Shown piece after piece: positions 1-9,030 of a stretch of DNA of 37,029 nt. Source of the stretch: Pirellulales bacterium (GTDB lineage Bacteria > Planctomycetota > Planctomycetia > Pirellulales > Lacipirellulaceae); NCBI GenBank assembly GCA_020849945.1, contig JADZFK010000012.1, forward strand, positions 1-37,029, written 5' to 3'. The notes below the pieces were generated by a model. It made no database searches, had not been told where the DNA came from, and saw only the letters and a program-made list of their open reading frames with translations. Within the stretch, counting starts at the first letter, position 1; each line of letters begins with the position of its first letter. Made by a program: the position numbers and the translations under genes.

Positions 1-1201
1 ACTTCACCATACTCGGGTTCACGGCCCCGTTGATGATTCGGCCTGGCTCGGTGGCGACCTTATCCATGAAGATGCGGGCGTCTGCCACGACGGGCTTCAA
101 CTGGAAGGTCAGGTTGCGAATGTCGCGGACGACGATATCGGCGTTGTAGATCATCACGTTGAGGTTGTCGAATACCGAGGGATCGTGGATGAGCTTGCCG
201 AGGGTTCCCTCGCGGCTATTGAGTGCGCGGGCGACCGAACCGAAGTCATCCACGATTCGGTCGAGGCCGTCGACGGCCTTCAGCAGCGTTTCGGCAAACG
301 TCCCGCCGTTCTCGCGGAGCGGTTCGGTGAACGCTTCCAAGTTGCGAAGATTTTTGTCGGCCGATTGCAATACGCCGCGAGACTCCTGCATCGTGAGCCG
401 GAATTCGTGGATCGCATCGGGCAGCTCGTTAAGCCCCTGGCGTAGGCGTCGCCGGAGTTGCTGGCCTTCGGTAACGACTTCCGACCCCGGCGGCTGAACG
501 TTGGTCCGTGGCAGTTGGCCCGGACCAGGCTGCGCTTCAACCGGCGCGGGATCGCCAATAATATCGTTGAACGCCTCCATCGCATTTGCGAACTGGTTCA
601 TCGCGCGGTCCGTGTTATCGAGAAGCCGCGTGACGCGGCCCTGCGACTCGCCCGATTCATCGCCGAAAGCGGTGTTCACCCGCTTAGCAAGCTGCTTGAC
701 TTCCTCGCCCGCCTCGGCAAGCGATCGGCTGGCGTTGGCAAATTCCTGTTTCAGATCGCCGAGTTGGCCGAGCGAATCGAACGGGTTGGGGGCCACTCGG
801 CCGCGAAACACCGTGCCCGCGGCAACCGGCTGTGCATTCTGGGCTGGCGTGCCGCGACTGATGAAGTCGATCGTCGCATCGCCCAGGACACTCGTGCGAA
901 TCTGCGGCTCGAATTCGGCAAAGAGCGGGCGATTCCCGTCGATATCCGCTTTCAACAACACACCGGTGCCGCTATCCTCGATCGATTTCACCCGACCGAT
1001 GAGGATGCCGTTCTTGCGCACCGGCGTGTTCGTATCGACCCCCGGCGCTTCGGCCACCTGAATGCCAATTTGATACTTCGCGGTACCCCACGGCAGCCAG
1101 CCCGTCGGCAGCGGGCCGTTCAAACTTGCCAACAAGCCGCAGCCGATCATCGTCGCAAACACGATGACGCCGACCCGAAATTGCATTTGACGTTCGTTCA
1201 T
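1..1201 (-). CDS. mlaD: MlaD/MCE-family lipid transport protein, partial (3' end outside window)
   Basis: Substrate-binding MCE subunit of an Mla-type lipid ABC transporter. Family knowledge: these proteins are anchored in the inner membrane and pass phospholipids across the periplasm. Read on the minus strand from the ATG at 1201, the frame stays open for 400 codons and runs off the left edge. The N-terminus is MNERQMQFRVG followed by one hydrophobic segment (about residues 10-27). The MCE domain follows at about residues 40-120, with the typical VRKNGILIGRV stretch and LGDATIDF near its end. The rest is helical and hydrophilic, as in MCE proteins with long C-terminal helical tails. It lies 76 bp downstream of the ATPase gene on the same strand and is probably the third gene of that operon. 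Family is clear; the exact lipid cargo is unknown. Confidence 0.9.
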   Translation of the reverse strand, partial: MNERQMQFRVGVIVFATMIGCGLLASLNGPLPTGWLPWGTAKYQIGIQVAEAPGVDTNTPVRKNGILIGRVKSIEDSGTGVLLKADIDGNRPLFAEFEPQIRTSVLGDATIDFISRGTPAQNAQPVAAGTVFRGRVAPNPFDSLGQLGDLKQEFANASRSLAEAGEEVKQLAKRVNTAFGDESGESQGRVTRLLDNTDRAMNQFANAMEAFNDIIGDPAPVEAQPGPGQLPRTNVQPPGSEVVTEGQQLRRRLRQGLNELPDAIHEFRLTMQESRGVLQSADKNLRNLEAFTEPLRENGGTFAETLLKAVDGLDRIVDDFGSVARALNSREGTLGKLIHDPSVFDNLNVMIYNADIVVRDIRNLTFQLKPVVADARIFMDKVATEPGRIINGAVNPSMVK

Positions 1202-1208
1202 AGTGTGA

Positions 1209-1292
1209 AGCTGTTAGCTGTTAGCTGTTAGTCGTTAGTCGGAAATCCAGATGAGTGTTACTTCCTCTAGCTAATAGCTAATAGCTAACAGC
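1209..1292. repeat. Inverted pair of AGCTGTT / AGCTAAT heptad arrays
   Basis: The left array (1209-1240) has AGCTGTT three times plus AGTCGTT. The right array (1269-1292) has AGCTAAT twice plus AGCTAAC. On opposite strands 1207-1231 and 1269-1293 agree at 23 of 25 positions. The right array overlaps the ATPase stop codon at 1278. Confidence 0.93.
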
Positions 1293-2129
1293 TTCTTCCC
1301 GCATTTCCAATAGTCGTTCGCCGGCTTCGCCGCGGACGAATTGTGAAACTCTTTTATCCTTGCAAGCCACGATCTCCTCGGGGGTGCCGTCGAAGATGAT
1401 TTGCGAATCGTTCGGTTTCAAGCGCGAAAGCGGGTACAGCATTACGACGCGGTCGGCCGTCTTCTGGGCCGTCTTCATGTCGTGCGTCACAACGATGCTC
1501 GTCACTTCATTCTGTGCCCGGGTGCGGAGGATCAGTTCGTTGATGACATCGCTGACGATTGGGTCCAGTCCGGTGGTTGGCTCGTCGTACAGCAGCACCT
1601 CGGGATTCATGGCCAGGGCGCGGGCAAGGCCCACGCGTTTGCGCATGCCGCCCGATAGCTGTGCCGGCCGCTTGCTCAACACGCCCTCGGGCAACCCCAC
1701 CTGGCCGAGCCGCATCGAAACGATCTGGCCGATCTTCTCGGCATTCATACGACCGTTCTCTTTGAGCGGAAAAGCGATATTTTCAGCCACGGTCATGCTG
1801 TCGAACAGCGCCGCGCTTTGAAACACGAAACCAAAGCGGGCACGCTGGGCCGTCAATTCGCGGTCGGAAAGTTCGTCGATCCGAAGGCCATCGAACACAA
1901 CATGCCCACTTGCGGGATGAAGCAGGCCGATCATGTGTTTGAGCAGCACCGTTTTGCCGCAGCCGCTTTCGCCAATGATCGCAAGGGTTTGGCCACGGGG
2001 GATAGTTAGCGTCAGGTCGCGCAGCACTTGCTGCCGGCCGAACTGCGCGCACAGATTGTGAAGCTCGATGATCGGGCTGGGCGCTTCGAACGGTGTCGCT
2101 CGATTCGGCTTAGCGGGGTTTTCGTTCAT
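1278..2129 (-). CDS. mlaF: MlaF-like ABC transporter ATP-binding protein
   Basis: Cytoplasmic ATPase powering the lipid transporter formed with the adjacent permease and MCE protein. The product is 283 aa. Walker A is GESGCGKT at about residues 53-60, the ABC signature LSGGM at about 158-162, and Walker B VLLYDEPTTG at about 178-187, followed by the switch histidine in VVTHDMK. The start is the ATG at 2129, which overlaps the permease stop in an ATGA (2126-2129), a classic coupling arrangement; the frame continues upstream, but only as permease sequence in another frame. Oddity: the last codons (Ala-Val-Ser-Tyr-stop) fall within a tandem AGCTAAT-type heptamer array, so the natural C-terminus may have been altered by the repeat. 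Confidence 0.93.
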   Translation of the reverse strand: MNENPAKPNRATPFEAPSPIIELHNLCAQFGRQQVLRDLTLTIPRGQTLAIIGESGCGKTVLLKHMIGLLHPASGHVVFDGLRIDELSDRELTAQRARFGFVFQSAALFDSMTVAENIAFPLKENGRMNAEKIGQIVSMRLGQVGLPEGVLSKRPAQLSGGMRKRVGLARALAMNPEVLLYDEPTTGLDPIVSDVINELILRTRAQNEVTSIVVTHDMKTAQKTADRVVMLYPLSRLKPNDSQIIFDGTPEEIVACKDKRVSQFVRGEAGERLLEMREEAVSY

Positions 2130-2989
2130 AAGCCCATCTCCGGCCAAATGAGGTCGTGAACGTGATCGAGCCCAATGCTCAGAAACAGGTCGAGCATCAG
2201 AATGATCACAAATGAAAGCACGAACGCCTGGGTGGCCGCGCGGCCAACGCCTTCGGCCCCGGCGGCGCATTGGAAGCCTCGATAGCAACTAACGATCGCG
2301 ATCGTTGCGCCGAAAAACACGCTCTTGAATACGCCGTAGAACAAATCCCAGTTGTGAAGGAATTGCTGCGAATTGTGCCAGTAGTGGTATGAATCGATGC
2401 CGAACACCTCGACGCTGTAGAGCCACCCGCCGACCACGCCCATGAAGATCGCCATGATCGTCAACGAAGGGATCATCAGCAGGCAACCCAAGAAACGGGG
2501 CACCACGAGATAATGAATCGGGTTCGCCCCCAGCGAGGTGAGGGCGTCGATCTGCTCCGTCACCCGCATCGTGCCAAGCTCCGCGGCAATCGCGCTGCCG
2601 ACGCGGCCGGCCAGCATCGTCGCCGCCAGCACCGGGCCAAGTTCGCGGCACATCGAAAGGTTGATGAGCGCCCCAAGCCGCGTTTCAAAACCAAATTGCT
2701 TGAACTGCGAGTACGACTGCACCGCCAGTACCATGCCAATGAACGTACCGGTAAGAGCGATCACCGGCAGGCTCAGCACGCCAATGTTATAGAAGGCGGG
2801 GATGAGCGTATCGCGGCGAGGGAAGCGGGTTGCCAGCCACGAGAATGTGCGAAGCATGAACAGCGTCATGTCGCCGAGCATTTCCGTCCATCGAATGACC
2901 ACGGCACCGATGTCGGCCACCGAATCGTAAACCGCCGCGCCCAAACCGCGACGTGTACCCGCAACCATGTTCGGCGGAATCGAAGCCAT
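2126..2989 (-). CDS. mlaE: MlaE-family ABC transporter permease
   Basis: Inner-membrane permease of the Mla-type lipid transporter. From the ATG at 2989 the product is 287 aa, close to the usual 260-290. It shows the MlaE pattern: a first amphipathic segment, hydrophobic stretches around PVIALTGTFIGMVLAVQSY, the conserved cytoplasmic loop ELGPVLAATMLAGRVGSAIAAELGTM (positions roughly 2560-2640), and terminal membrane helices ending with LDLFLSIGLDH. Start choice is uncertain: a TTG at 3007 and an ATG at 2968 are in frame, and none has a good Shine-Dalgarno. It is the first gene of the permease-ATPase-MCE operon and overlaps the ATPase start by 4 bp. Confidence 0.92.
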   Translation of the reverse strand: MASIPPNMVAGTRRGLGAAVYDSVADIGAVVIRWTEMLGDMTLFMLRTFSWLATRFPRRDTLIPAFYNIGVLSLPVIALTGTFIGMVLAVQSYSQFKQFGFETRLGALINLSMCRELGPVLAATMLAGRVGSAIAAELGTMRVTEQIDALTSLGANPIHYLVVPRFLGCLLMIPSLTIMAIFMGVVGGWLYSVEVFGIDSYHYWHNSQQFLHNWDLFYGVFKSVFFGATIAIVSCYRGFQCAAGAEGVGRAATQAFVLSFVIILMLDLFLSIGLDHVHDLIWPEMGL

Positions 2990-3007
2990 CGGAGGAAACT
3001 CGACCAA

Positions 3008-3447
3008 TTGGGCTGGTGCCAGGCCTTTTCGCCTTGCAAACAGAACACCAGCGCGGGAGCCCCCCCGGGCATACGAGATACTAGATCGGCTCGTGCGACT
3101 CTGCCGCTTCAGTAAAGTTTACGGCCTGGCGGCCAGGAAGCCCAGCATGCGATGCTGGTGCTGCTTGCAATTGCGATGATGCTTCTTCGCGGCCGAAACA
3201 CGTGCCGCCCGGCCGGGACGGCCGGGCTATATAGCCGAGCCGTTTCGGCTCGGCGTCCACCGCATCTTGTACGGCAAGATTACACGACCCGAGAAAAGAA
3301 AACCGCCGACAAAGAGTCTGTGATTTTCTTGAAGAGGGCAACTGGTATCGGCACAAGTGGTGGAAATAACCGGTGAAAACAGCGGCCTGCCGGCCGCCGC
3401 TAATTCGAATGAACATTTCATCACAAGATCCGAGCGGGGGGCTGAAT
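3008..3447. other. Intergenic region with REP-like palindromes
   Basis: About 440 bp between clpC (ends at 3448 on the minus strand) and the permease start. No convincing gene was found on either strand. It contains a GC-rich palindromic block near 3205-3254 and a short GGCCTGGC/GCCAGG inverted repeat near 3123-3137. The promoter of the permease operon should lie here, reading leftwards, but no clear -35/-10 pair was recognised. Confidence 0.5.
3210..3254. repeat. REP-like palindrome, GCCGAGCCG family copy 1
   Basis: The palindrome at 3234-3254 has arms GCCGAGCCG and CGGCTCGGC around TTT. It is preceded by a GGCCGGGACGGCCGGG stretch. A near-identical palindrome lies at 12505-12525 and a half copy at 9498-9513, each next to a second CCCGGCC-type motif, so this is a dispersed family and not a gene-specific terminator. 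Confidence 0.75.
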
Positions 3448-6003
3448 TTAGGAGCTTGCCGTTGTTTCACCCGGTTCGCCGGTTGCGGCGGCACCAACGG
3501 GTTCTGGCGCCGGCTCGGCTTTGGTGGTTCGGCCTTCAAAGATGAGTTGCTTCTTTTCGCCCACCTTTTTCACCTCGATCTTGATCGCATCCTTACCGGC
3601 GAATTCGCCCTTGAGCAATTCCTCGGCCAGTGGATCTTCGACATACGTTTCGATCGCCCGACGCAGTGGCCGCGCGCCGTAATCGGTGTTCGAACCCTTC
3701 TTGATAAGGAACTCCTTGGCCTCGTCGGTGATCTCGATCGCCAACCCTTTCTCCTTGAGCCGATCGCGGACCTTGGCCAGTTCCAAATCGACCACTTGCT
3801 TGAGATCGTTATCGGTCAGGTGGCGGAAGACGATGATATCGTTCACGCGGTTGATGAACTCGGGGCGGAAGACCTTTTCGATTTCATCGACCACCCGGCC
3901 CTTCATGCTTTCGTAGCTTGCATCTTGGTCGGGCTTGGCGAAGCCAAAGGCCGCTTCGTTTTTGATCGCCTCGGCACCCGCGTTTGTCGTCATGATGAGG
4001 ATCGTGTTGCGGAAGTCGATATTGCGGCCGAAGCTGTCGGTTAGACGGCCTTCTTCCATCACCTGCAGAAGCATGTTGAACACTTCGGGATGGGCTTTTT
4101 CGATTTCATCGAGCAGCACAACCGCGTAGGGCCGGCGGCGGATTTGCTCGGTGAGCTGCCCGCCTTCCTCGTAACCCACGTATCCTGGCGGGGCGCCGAT
4201 CAACCGGCTCACATTGTGCTTCTCCATGTATTCGCTCATATCGATTTGAATGAGCGCTTCGGAGTCGCCGAACATGAACTCGGCCAGGGCCTTCGCCAGC
4301 AGCGTTTTGCCGACGCCCGTCGGCCCGGCGAAAACGAACGTGCCGGTGGGCCGCTTCGGGTCTTGCAGGCCGCTGCGGCTGCGTCGCACGGCCCGGGCCA
4401 CCGCCTTGATCGCTTCGTCCTGGCTGATCACCCGCTTGTGCAGCTCTTCTTCCATCTGCATCAGGCGGAGCGAATCTTCGGTCGTCATCCGGGTGAGCGG
4501 GATGCCGGTCATCTTGGAAACGACCTCGGCGATCACGTCTTCATCCACGACGCCGCCGTTTTCGCGCGATTTCTCGCGCCAATCTTTCGTGATCTGCTGT
4601 TTCTTCTTCTTGAGCTTATCGGCCTGATCGCGCAGCCGGGCCGCCTGCTCGAAATCCTGATTGGCAACGGCCTCCTCCTTCTGCCGATTCAACGCCTCGA
4701 CCTCGTCGTCGATCTCCTTCAAATTCGGCGGCTTCGACATGCTCTTCAGCCGTACCCGGGCACCCGATTCGTCGATAACGTCAATGGCCTTGTCTGGCAG
4801 GCAGCGTCCCGTGATGTACCGCTCGGAGAGATCGACGGCCGCTTGGATCGCATCATCCGTAATTTGCACGCGGTGATGCTCTTCATACCGGTCGCGCAAC
4901 CCTCGCAAAATCTTGACCGTATCCTCGGGCGATGTTGGATCGATGAGCACTTCCTGGAACCGGCGGGCGAGGGCCGAATCCTTCTCGATGTACTTGCGAT
5001 ACTCGTCCAGCGTCGTGGCCCCAATGCACTGAATTTCGCCGCGTGCAAGGGCCGGCTTCAGCACGTTGGAAGCGTCGATGGCACCTTCCGCGCCGCCGGC
5101 CCCAACGAGCGTGTGTAATTCATCGATGAACAAGATCGTATTCTTGGCGCGGCGAACTTCGTTCATCACCGCCTTGATCCGCTCTTCAAACTGCCCGCGG
5201 TATTTCGTCCCCGCCACCATCATCGCCAGGTCGAGCACCACGATCCGGCGATCCAGCAAGAGTTCGGGCACATCGCCCTCGATCACTCGCTGGGCAAATC
5301 CTTCCACGATCGCTGTTTTTCCAACCCCCGCCTCGCCGAGCAACACGGGGTTGTTTTTCGTGCGGCGGCTAAGAATTTGGATGGCCCGCTCGATCTCGTT
5401 CTCTCGCCCGATCACCGGATCGAGCTTTTTCTGGCGAGCAAGCTCGGTGAGGTCGCGGCCGAAACTATCGAGCGCCGGCGTTTTGCTGCGGCTCTTTCGG
5501 CCTTCGCCACCTTCCTCGCCAACTCCGCCTCGGCCACCGCGTTCAGGGCCTTCACCCCCTTCGATCCCATGCCCAAGCAGGTTCAGAACCTCTTCGCGGA
5601 CTTCCTCAAGTTTTAGGCCTAAGTTCATGAGCACCTGGGCGGCCACCCCTTCTTGCTCGCGCAGCAGCCCAAGCAAGATATGCTCGGTGCCCACGTAATT
5701 GTGATTCAGGTTTCGGGCTTCTTCCATCGAGTATTCGATGACCTTCTTCGCCCGCGGGGTTTGCGGAAGCTTGCCCATCGTCACCATATCGGGCCCGCTT
5801 TGAACGAGCTTCTCGACCTCTAGCCGAATCTTCCGCAGATCGACATCGAGGTTCTTCAGCACGTTGGCGGCCACGCCGCTGCCTTCTTTAATCAGCCCCA
5901 ACAGCACGTGTTCGGTACCGATATATTCGTGATTGAAACGCTGTGCCTCTTGGTTGGCCAGTTGCATCACTTTGCGGGCACGGTCGGTAAATCGTTCGTA
6001 CAT
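3448..6003 (-). CDS. clpC: ATP-dependent Clp protease ATP-binding subunit ClpC
   Basis: Hexameric AAA+ unfoldase that feeds proteins to ClpP in the cytoplasm. The product is 851 aa. Two Clp_N repeats cover about residues 1-145 (paired GTEHVLLGL and GTEHILLGL). A Gly/Glu-rich linker follows at 147-170. The first AAA domain has Walker A GEAGVGKT at 223-230, and a UVR-type coiled coil (KEEAVANQDFEQAARLRDQ) marks ClpC. The second AAA domain has GPTGVGKT, then a D2-small domain. The start is the second ATG of an ATGATG pair (6006-6001), giving the family-typical MYERFTDRARKVMQ; GGAG lies 7 bases upstream. No CtsR or CIRCE operator was recognised upstream. It is a single gene, divergent from thiD2-thiE. 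Confidence 0.97.
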   Translation of the reverse strand: MYERFTDRARKVMQLANQEAQRFNHEYIGTEHVLLGLIKEGSGVAANVLKNLDVDLRKIRLEVEKLVQSGPDMVTMGKLPQTPRAKKVIEYSMEEARNLNHNYVGTEHILLGLLREQEGVAAQVLMNLGLKLEEVREEVLNLLGHGIEGGEGPERGGRGGVGEEGGEGRKSRSKTPALDSFGRDLTELARQKKLDPVIGRENEIERAIQILSRRTKNNPVLLGEAGVGKTAIVEGFAQRVIEGDVPELLLDRRIVVLDLAMMVAGTKYRGQFEERIKAVMNEVRRAKNTILFIDELHTLVGAGGAEGAIDASNVLKPALARGEIQCIGATTLDEYRKYIEKDSALARRFQEVLIDPTSPEDTVKILRGLRDRYEEHHRVQITDDAIQAAVDLSERYITGRCLPDKAIDVIDESGARVRLKSMSKPPNLKEIDDEVEALNRQKEEAVANQDFEQAARLRDQADKLKKKKQQITKDWREKSRENGGVVDEDVIAEVVSKMTGIPLTRMTTEDSLRLMQMEEELHKRVISQDEAIKAVARAVRRSRSGLQDPKRPTGTFVFAGPTGVGKTLLAKALAEFMFGDSEALIQIDMSEYMEKHNVSRLIGAPPGYVGYEEGGQLTEQIRRRPYAVVLLDEIEKAHPEVFNMLLQVMEEGRLTDSFGRNIDFRNTILIMTTNAGAEAIKNEAAFGFAKPDQDASYESMKGRVVDEIEKVFRPEFINRVNDIIVFRHLTDNDLKQVVDLELAKVRDRLKEKGLAIEITDEAKEFLIKKGSNTDYGARPLRRAIETYVEDPLAEELLKGEFAGKDAIKIEVKKVGEKKQLIFEGRTTKAEPAPEPVGAAATGEPGETTASS

Positions 6004-6665
6004 CATCCGTCTCCGGTGTAAATCGGAAGGCATTAGGCGCCGCGGGGCGGTTCCCGTACTGGTCGCTCGATGGAGCGCTGCATCGGCCAGCACCCTTCAT
6101 CCAATCTGGATGGCCGCGATGCAACGCAACGCGGGGGTGCATTCGCCTTGCAGGTCTCCACAATTGTATCCGTGAAGTCAATTCGGAATCAGGGCAGGCA
6201 ACACGGCGAACCGTGGCACGCACGCGCAGCCACACTTCTCGGCCGCCCAACAGCCTGTTGAAAAACGCCATCGTGGCGTTTTTCAACCTCGCCAAGCTCG
6301 GAGCCAAGCTCCTCGCGGCTCGCAAAACAGCGACTTGGGTCGCTGTTTTGGCATGGCATCGATGCCATGACGCCACCCAGGGGCCTGAGCGCAGTTTCGG
6401 GAAGTCTGTGCAAGTGTAGCCCCCAAATCGTACCCCAGCAAGGCAAGTTGAACGGCTATGGGCACTTAGGAAATGCGTGAATTATCCGTTCATCCTGGGC
6501 TTGCAGCCCCCCGGCCGGTATGATCGTTACGGGGAAGCACACCCCGATTCACGACAACCAACAACCCCGGGCTACTGCGGGAAACTCGCTTTCAGACATC
6601 TCCAAGCCCTTTTCGCCGAACAACTCCCCCGCCCCAAGTGGCTGGTCATGTGCTGATCTCGCTGC
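6004..6665. other. Divergent intergenic region clpC / thiD2-thiE
   Basis: About 660 bp without a supported gene. It holds a cluster of three perfect hairpins (6257-6369). On the minus strand a good -10-like TACAAT (6163-6168) may belong to a clpC promoter, but the TTGACT nearest to it is only 8 bases away, so no full promoter is claimed. The frames reading through the hairpins on both strands look like palindrome artefacts. Confidence 0.5.
6257..6369. repeat. Cluster of three perfect hairpins
   Basis: Three perfect inverted repeats stand in tandem. At 6257-6287 a 14-bp stem GTTGAAAAACGCCA has a 3-base loop. At 6323-6350 a 12-bp stem CAAAACAGCGAC has a 4-base loop. At 6352-6369 there is an 18-bp perfect palindrome with half-site CATGGCATC. 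They lie about 250 bp upstream of clpC and about 300 bp upstream of thiD2-thiE. The first could act as a terminator in either direction, but no gene converges on it. Confidence 0.85.
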
Positions 6666-7739
6666 ATGGCACAACCTTCCCTCCTTCGAATTCTGGATGC
6701 CTCGCTAAATCGCGCGACCGAGGGGCTTCGCGTTGTCGAGGACTACGCGCGCTTCGCTCTCGATGATGCATTCCTCACAGCCCAAATCAAACAACTTCGT
6801 CACGAACTCGCGGCCGGGGCCACTTCCATCGATACACTCGCTCGCCACTCGGCCCGCGATACCCTGCGGGATGTCGGCACACAAGTTTCAACCGCCACCG
6901 AAAACTTGCGACTAGACACTTGGGATGTTTGTGCAGCCAATCTTAAACGCGCCGAGCAGTCGCTACGAAGCTTGGAAGAATACGGCAAGGTCATCGAGGC
7001 CGAATTCGCTCGCACTTGCGAACACTTGCGCTACCGCCTCTACACGGTAGAGAAATCGCTCGATGGCACTCGCATCAGCCGCCAGCGGTTGCAAGGCTGT
7101 ACGCTGTGCGTGCTCGTCGATGGCCAGGATTCACCCGAGCGTTTTTCACGCCTGGGGCGGGAACTTGTCGAGGCCGGCGTCGGCATGATCCAGCTTCGCG
7201 ATAAGCGGCTTGATGATCGTGCGCTCATCGGCCGAGCCAGGCTTCTGCGGCAACATACGCATGCAAGCAACACCTTGGCGATCATCAACGATCGGGCCGA
7301 TATCGCCGCCGCCGTGAAGGCCGACGGCGTCCACCTTGGGCAGCAAGACCTCGCCGTCAAGGACGCCCGGGCGATCCTCGGCACCCAAGCTCTCATTGGC
7401 GTTTCAACCCACAATCTTGCCCAAGCTCGCCAAGCCGTGCTCGATGGCGCGAATTACCTCGGCGCGGGGCCTACGTTCCCGTCCTCCACGAAATCGTTTG
7501 AAGCCTTTGCAAGTTTGGATTACTTACAAGACGTGGCCTGCGAAATTAGTCTCCCCACTTTCGCCATTGGTGGCATCGACTCCAGCAACCTCGCGGAAGT
7601 GCAAGCCACCGGCTTGTCGCGAATCGCGGTTGCTGCCGCCGTAACCGCGAGTTCAAATCCGGCCTCTGCTGCTCGGGAATTGCTCGCCATGCTCGGCCAA
7701 TCGAACGCCCCCCGCCCCCTCGTTCAACCTTCCGCGTAA
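6666..7739 (+). CDS. thiE: ThiD2-ThiE fusion, thiamine-phosphate synthase
   Basis: Two-domain thiamin synthesis enzyme, 357 aa. Residues 1-130 match the ThiD2 family (RILDASLNRATEGLRVVEDYARF at the N-terminus), described as a monofunctional hydroxymethylpyrimidine-phosphate kinase. Residues 143-350 are a ThiE TIM barrel joining HMP-PP to thiazole phosphate: IQLRDK (175-180), NDRADIAAAVKADGVHLGQQD (208-228), GVSTHN (245-250), GAGPTFPSSTKS (267-278) and the AIGGI phosphate loop. The fusion would carry out two consecutive steps, HMP-P to HMP-PP to thiamin phosphate. The ATG at 6666 has no Shine-Dalgarno but is right at the domain border. No TPP riboswitch was recognised upstream. Confidence 0.93.
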   Translation: MAQPSLLRILDASLNRATEGLRVVEDYARFALDDAFLTAQIKQLRHELAAGATSIDTLARHSARDTLRDVGTQVSTATENLRLDTWDVCAANLKRAEQSLRSLEEYGKVIEAEFARTCEHLRYRLYTVEKSLDGTRISRQRLQGCTLCVLVDGQDSPERFSRLGRELVEAGVGMIQLRDKRLDDRALIGRARLLRQHTHASNTLAIINDRADIAAAVKADGVHLGQQDLAVKDARAILGTQALIGVSTHNLAQARQAVLDGANYLGAGPTFPSSTKSFEAFASLDYLQDVACEISLPTFAIGGIDSSNLAEVQATGLSRIAVAAAVTASSNPASAARELLAMLGQSNAPRPLVQPSA

Positions 7740-7756
7740 ATCCCCCGGGCTGCAAA

Positions 7757-7800
7757 CTTCCAACTTCAACATCACTTCAACATCACTTCCAACTTCAACT
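7757..7800. repeat. Short tandem array with ACTTCAACATC units
   Basis: Two perfect 11-base units (ACTTCAACATC at 7763-7773 and 7774-7784) flanked by partial AACTTC copies. The array fills the gap between thiE and manC, ending about 28 bases before the manC start, where a ribosome binding site would be expected. Confidence 0.75.
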
Positions 7801-7828
7801 CCCCAACCCCAATCCCAAGCCCCCTTCC

Positions 7829-8974
7829 ATGCTCCACGCAATTGTGATGGCCGGCGGTTCTGGCACACGGTTTTGGCCCGCCAGCCGAAACCTTGCGCCT
7901 AAACAACTGTTGCAACTCGTGGGCAACGCCACCATGTTGCGGCAAACGTTCGATCGGCTTGGCGATGTCGTACCCATCGAACACCGGCTCATCATGACGA
8001 ACGAACGGCTCACGGCGGCTGTTTGCGGACAACTGCCCGAACTACCGGCGGAAGCGGTAATCGGCGAGCCGTGCAAGCGAGACACGGCCCCCTGCATTGC
8101 ACTGGCAGCGCTCTTGGTTAGTCGGCGCGACCGGGAGGCCACGCTCGTCGTAACGCCCGCCGATCATGTCATCCGGCCCGCCAACCTCTTCCAAGCCGCA
8201 ATCCGCCAGGCCGCCGCATTGATCGAGAAGTCGCCGGGACGAATCGTTACGTTCGGCATTCGCCCAACCTATGCCGCCGAGGTGTTCGGGTACATCCAGC
8301 GTGGGCACCGGCTCGAAACTACTCGAAACGCCCCGCACACCGCCCCCCCGGCGAGAAAGCCGCCCACACCGCCAACCGTTTCGCCCGTGCCCGATGCCCC
8401 CGCCTTTGCGGTCCAACGATTTCGCGAAAAACCCGATGCCGCCACCGCAAGACAATACGTCGAGTCGGGCGACTACTACTGGAACAGCGGCATTTTCGTG
8501 TGGCGTGCAACAACCATTCTCGAAGCCATTCGTGAACGGCAACCCGCCATGCTAACGCGGCTTGAAACCATCGCCGACGCCTGGAATTCGCCCGACCGTT
8601 CGCGCGTGTTCGAGCGCGAGTTCGCGGCCATCGAGCCGATTTCGATCGATTACGCCGTGATGGAAAAGGCCACCGACGTTGCCGTGATCGAAGCGACGTT
8701 CGAGTGGGACGACCTGGGAAGCTGGCAATCGCTGGCCCGCCTCGCCGGTTCCGATCCGGCTGGCAACACGATCTTGGGTCGGCATCTCGGTTTGGGGACC
8801 AGCGACTCCATCGTGCGAACCGATGACGATCACCTCGTCGTCACGCTCGGGTTAAAGAACTGCCTGGTCGTCCACACCCCGAATGCCACTTTGGTGGCCG
8901 ACAAACACCGCGAGGAACAAATCCGGCAAGTCGTCCAACGGCTCGAAGAAATGGGCTGGAACGAGTACCTGTGA
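7829..8974 (+). CDS. manC: Mannose-1-phosphate guanylyltransferase
   Basis: Makes GDP-mannose from GTP and mannose-1-phosphate for surface polysaccharide or glycan synthesis. The product is 381 aa with the nucleotidyltransferase signature MAGGSGTRFWPASR (7-20), followed by PKQLL (24-28), TPADHVI (109-115), FGYIQRG (153-159), FREKPD and the WNSGIF substrate loop. It ends after the guanylyltransferase domain and short left-handed helix region; there is no phosphomannose isomerase domain. An unusual proline-rich insert at about residues 161-192 separates FGYIQRG from FREKPD, two elements normally close together. No Shine-Dalgarno is visible; an 11-mer repeat array precedes the start. Confidence 0.93.
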   Translation: MLHAIVMAGGSGTRFWPASRNLAPKQLLQLVGNATMLRQTFDRLGDVVPIEHRLIMTNERLTAAVCGQLPELPAEAVIGEPCKRDTAPCIALAALLVSRRDREATLVVTPADHVIRPANLFQAAIRQAAALIEKSPGRIVTFGIRPTYAAEVFGYIQRGHRLETTRNAPHTAPPARKPPTPPTVSPVPDAPAFAVQRFREKPDAATARQYVESGDYYWNSGIFVWRATTILEAIRERQPAMLTRLETIADAWNSPDRSRVFEREFAAIEPISIDYAVMEKATDVAVIEATFEWDDLGSWQSLARLAGSDPAGNTILGRHLGLGTSDSIVRTDDDHLVVTLGLKNCLVVHTPNATLVADKHREEQIRQVVQRLEEMGWNEYL

Positions 8975-9030
8975 TTGTTTCCGCAACCTAACACGGCCCC
9001 CACACCACGGCCTTCCGCCACCTGATCCCC

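Noticed and set aside
458..1231. Plus-strand long frame over the MCE gene
   Set aside because: Shadow of the MCE coding region on the other strand.
4090..5118. Long plus-strand frame over clpC
   Set aside because: Antisense shadow in GC-rich DNA; codons follow the clpC frame.
6163..6182. clpC promoter with TTGACT and TACAAT
   Set aside because: Spacing is only 8 bases; not a usable pair.
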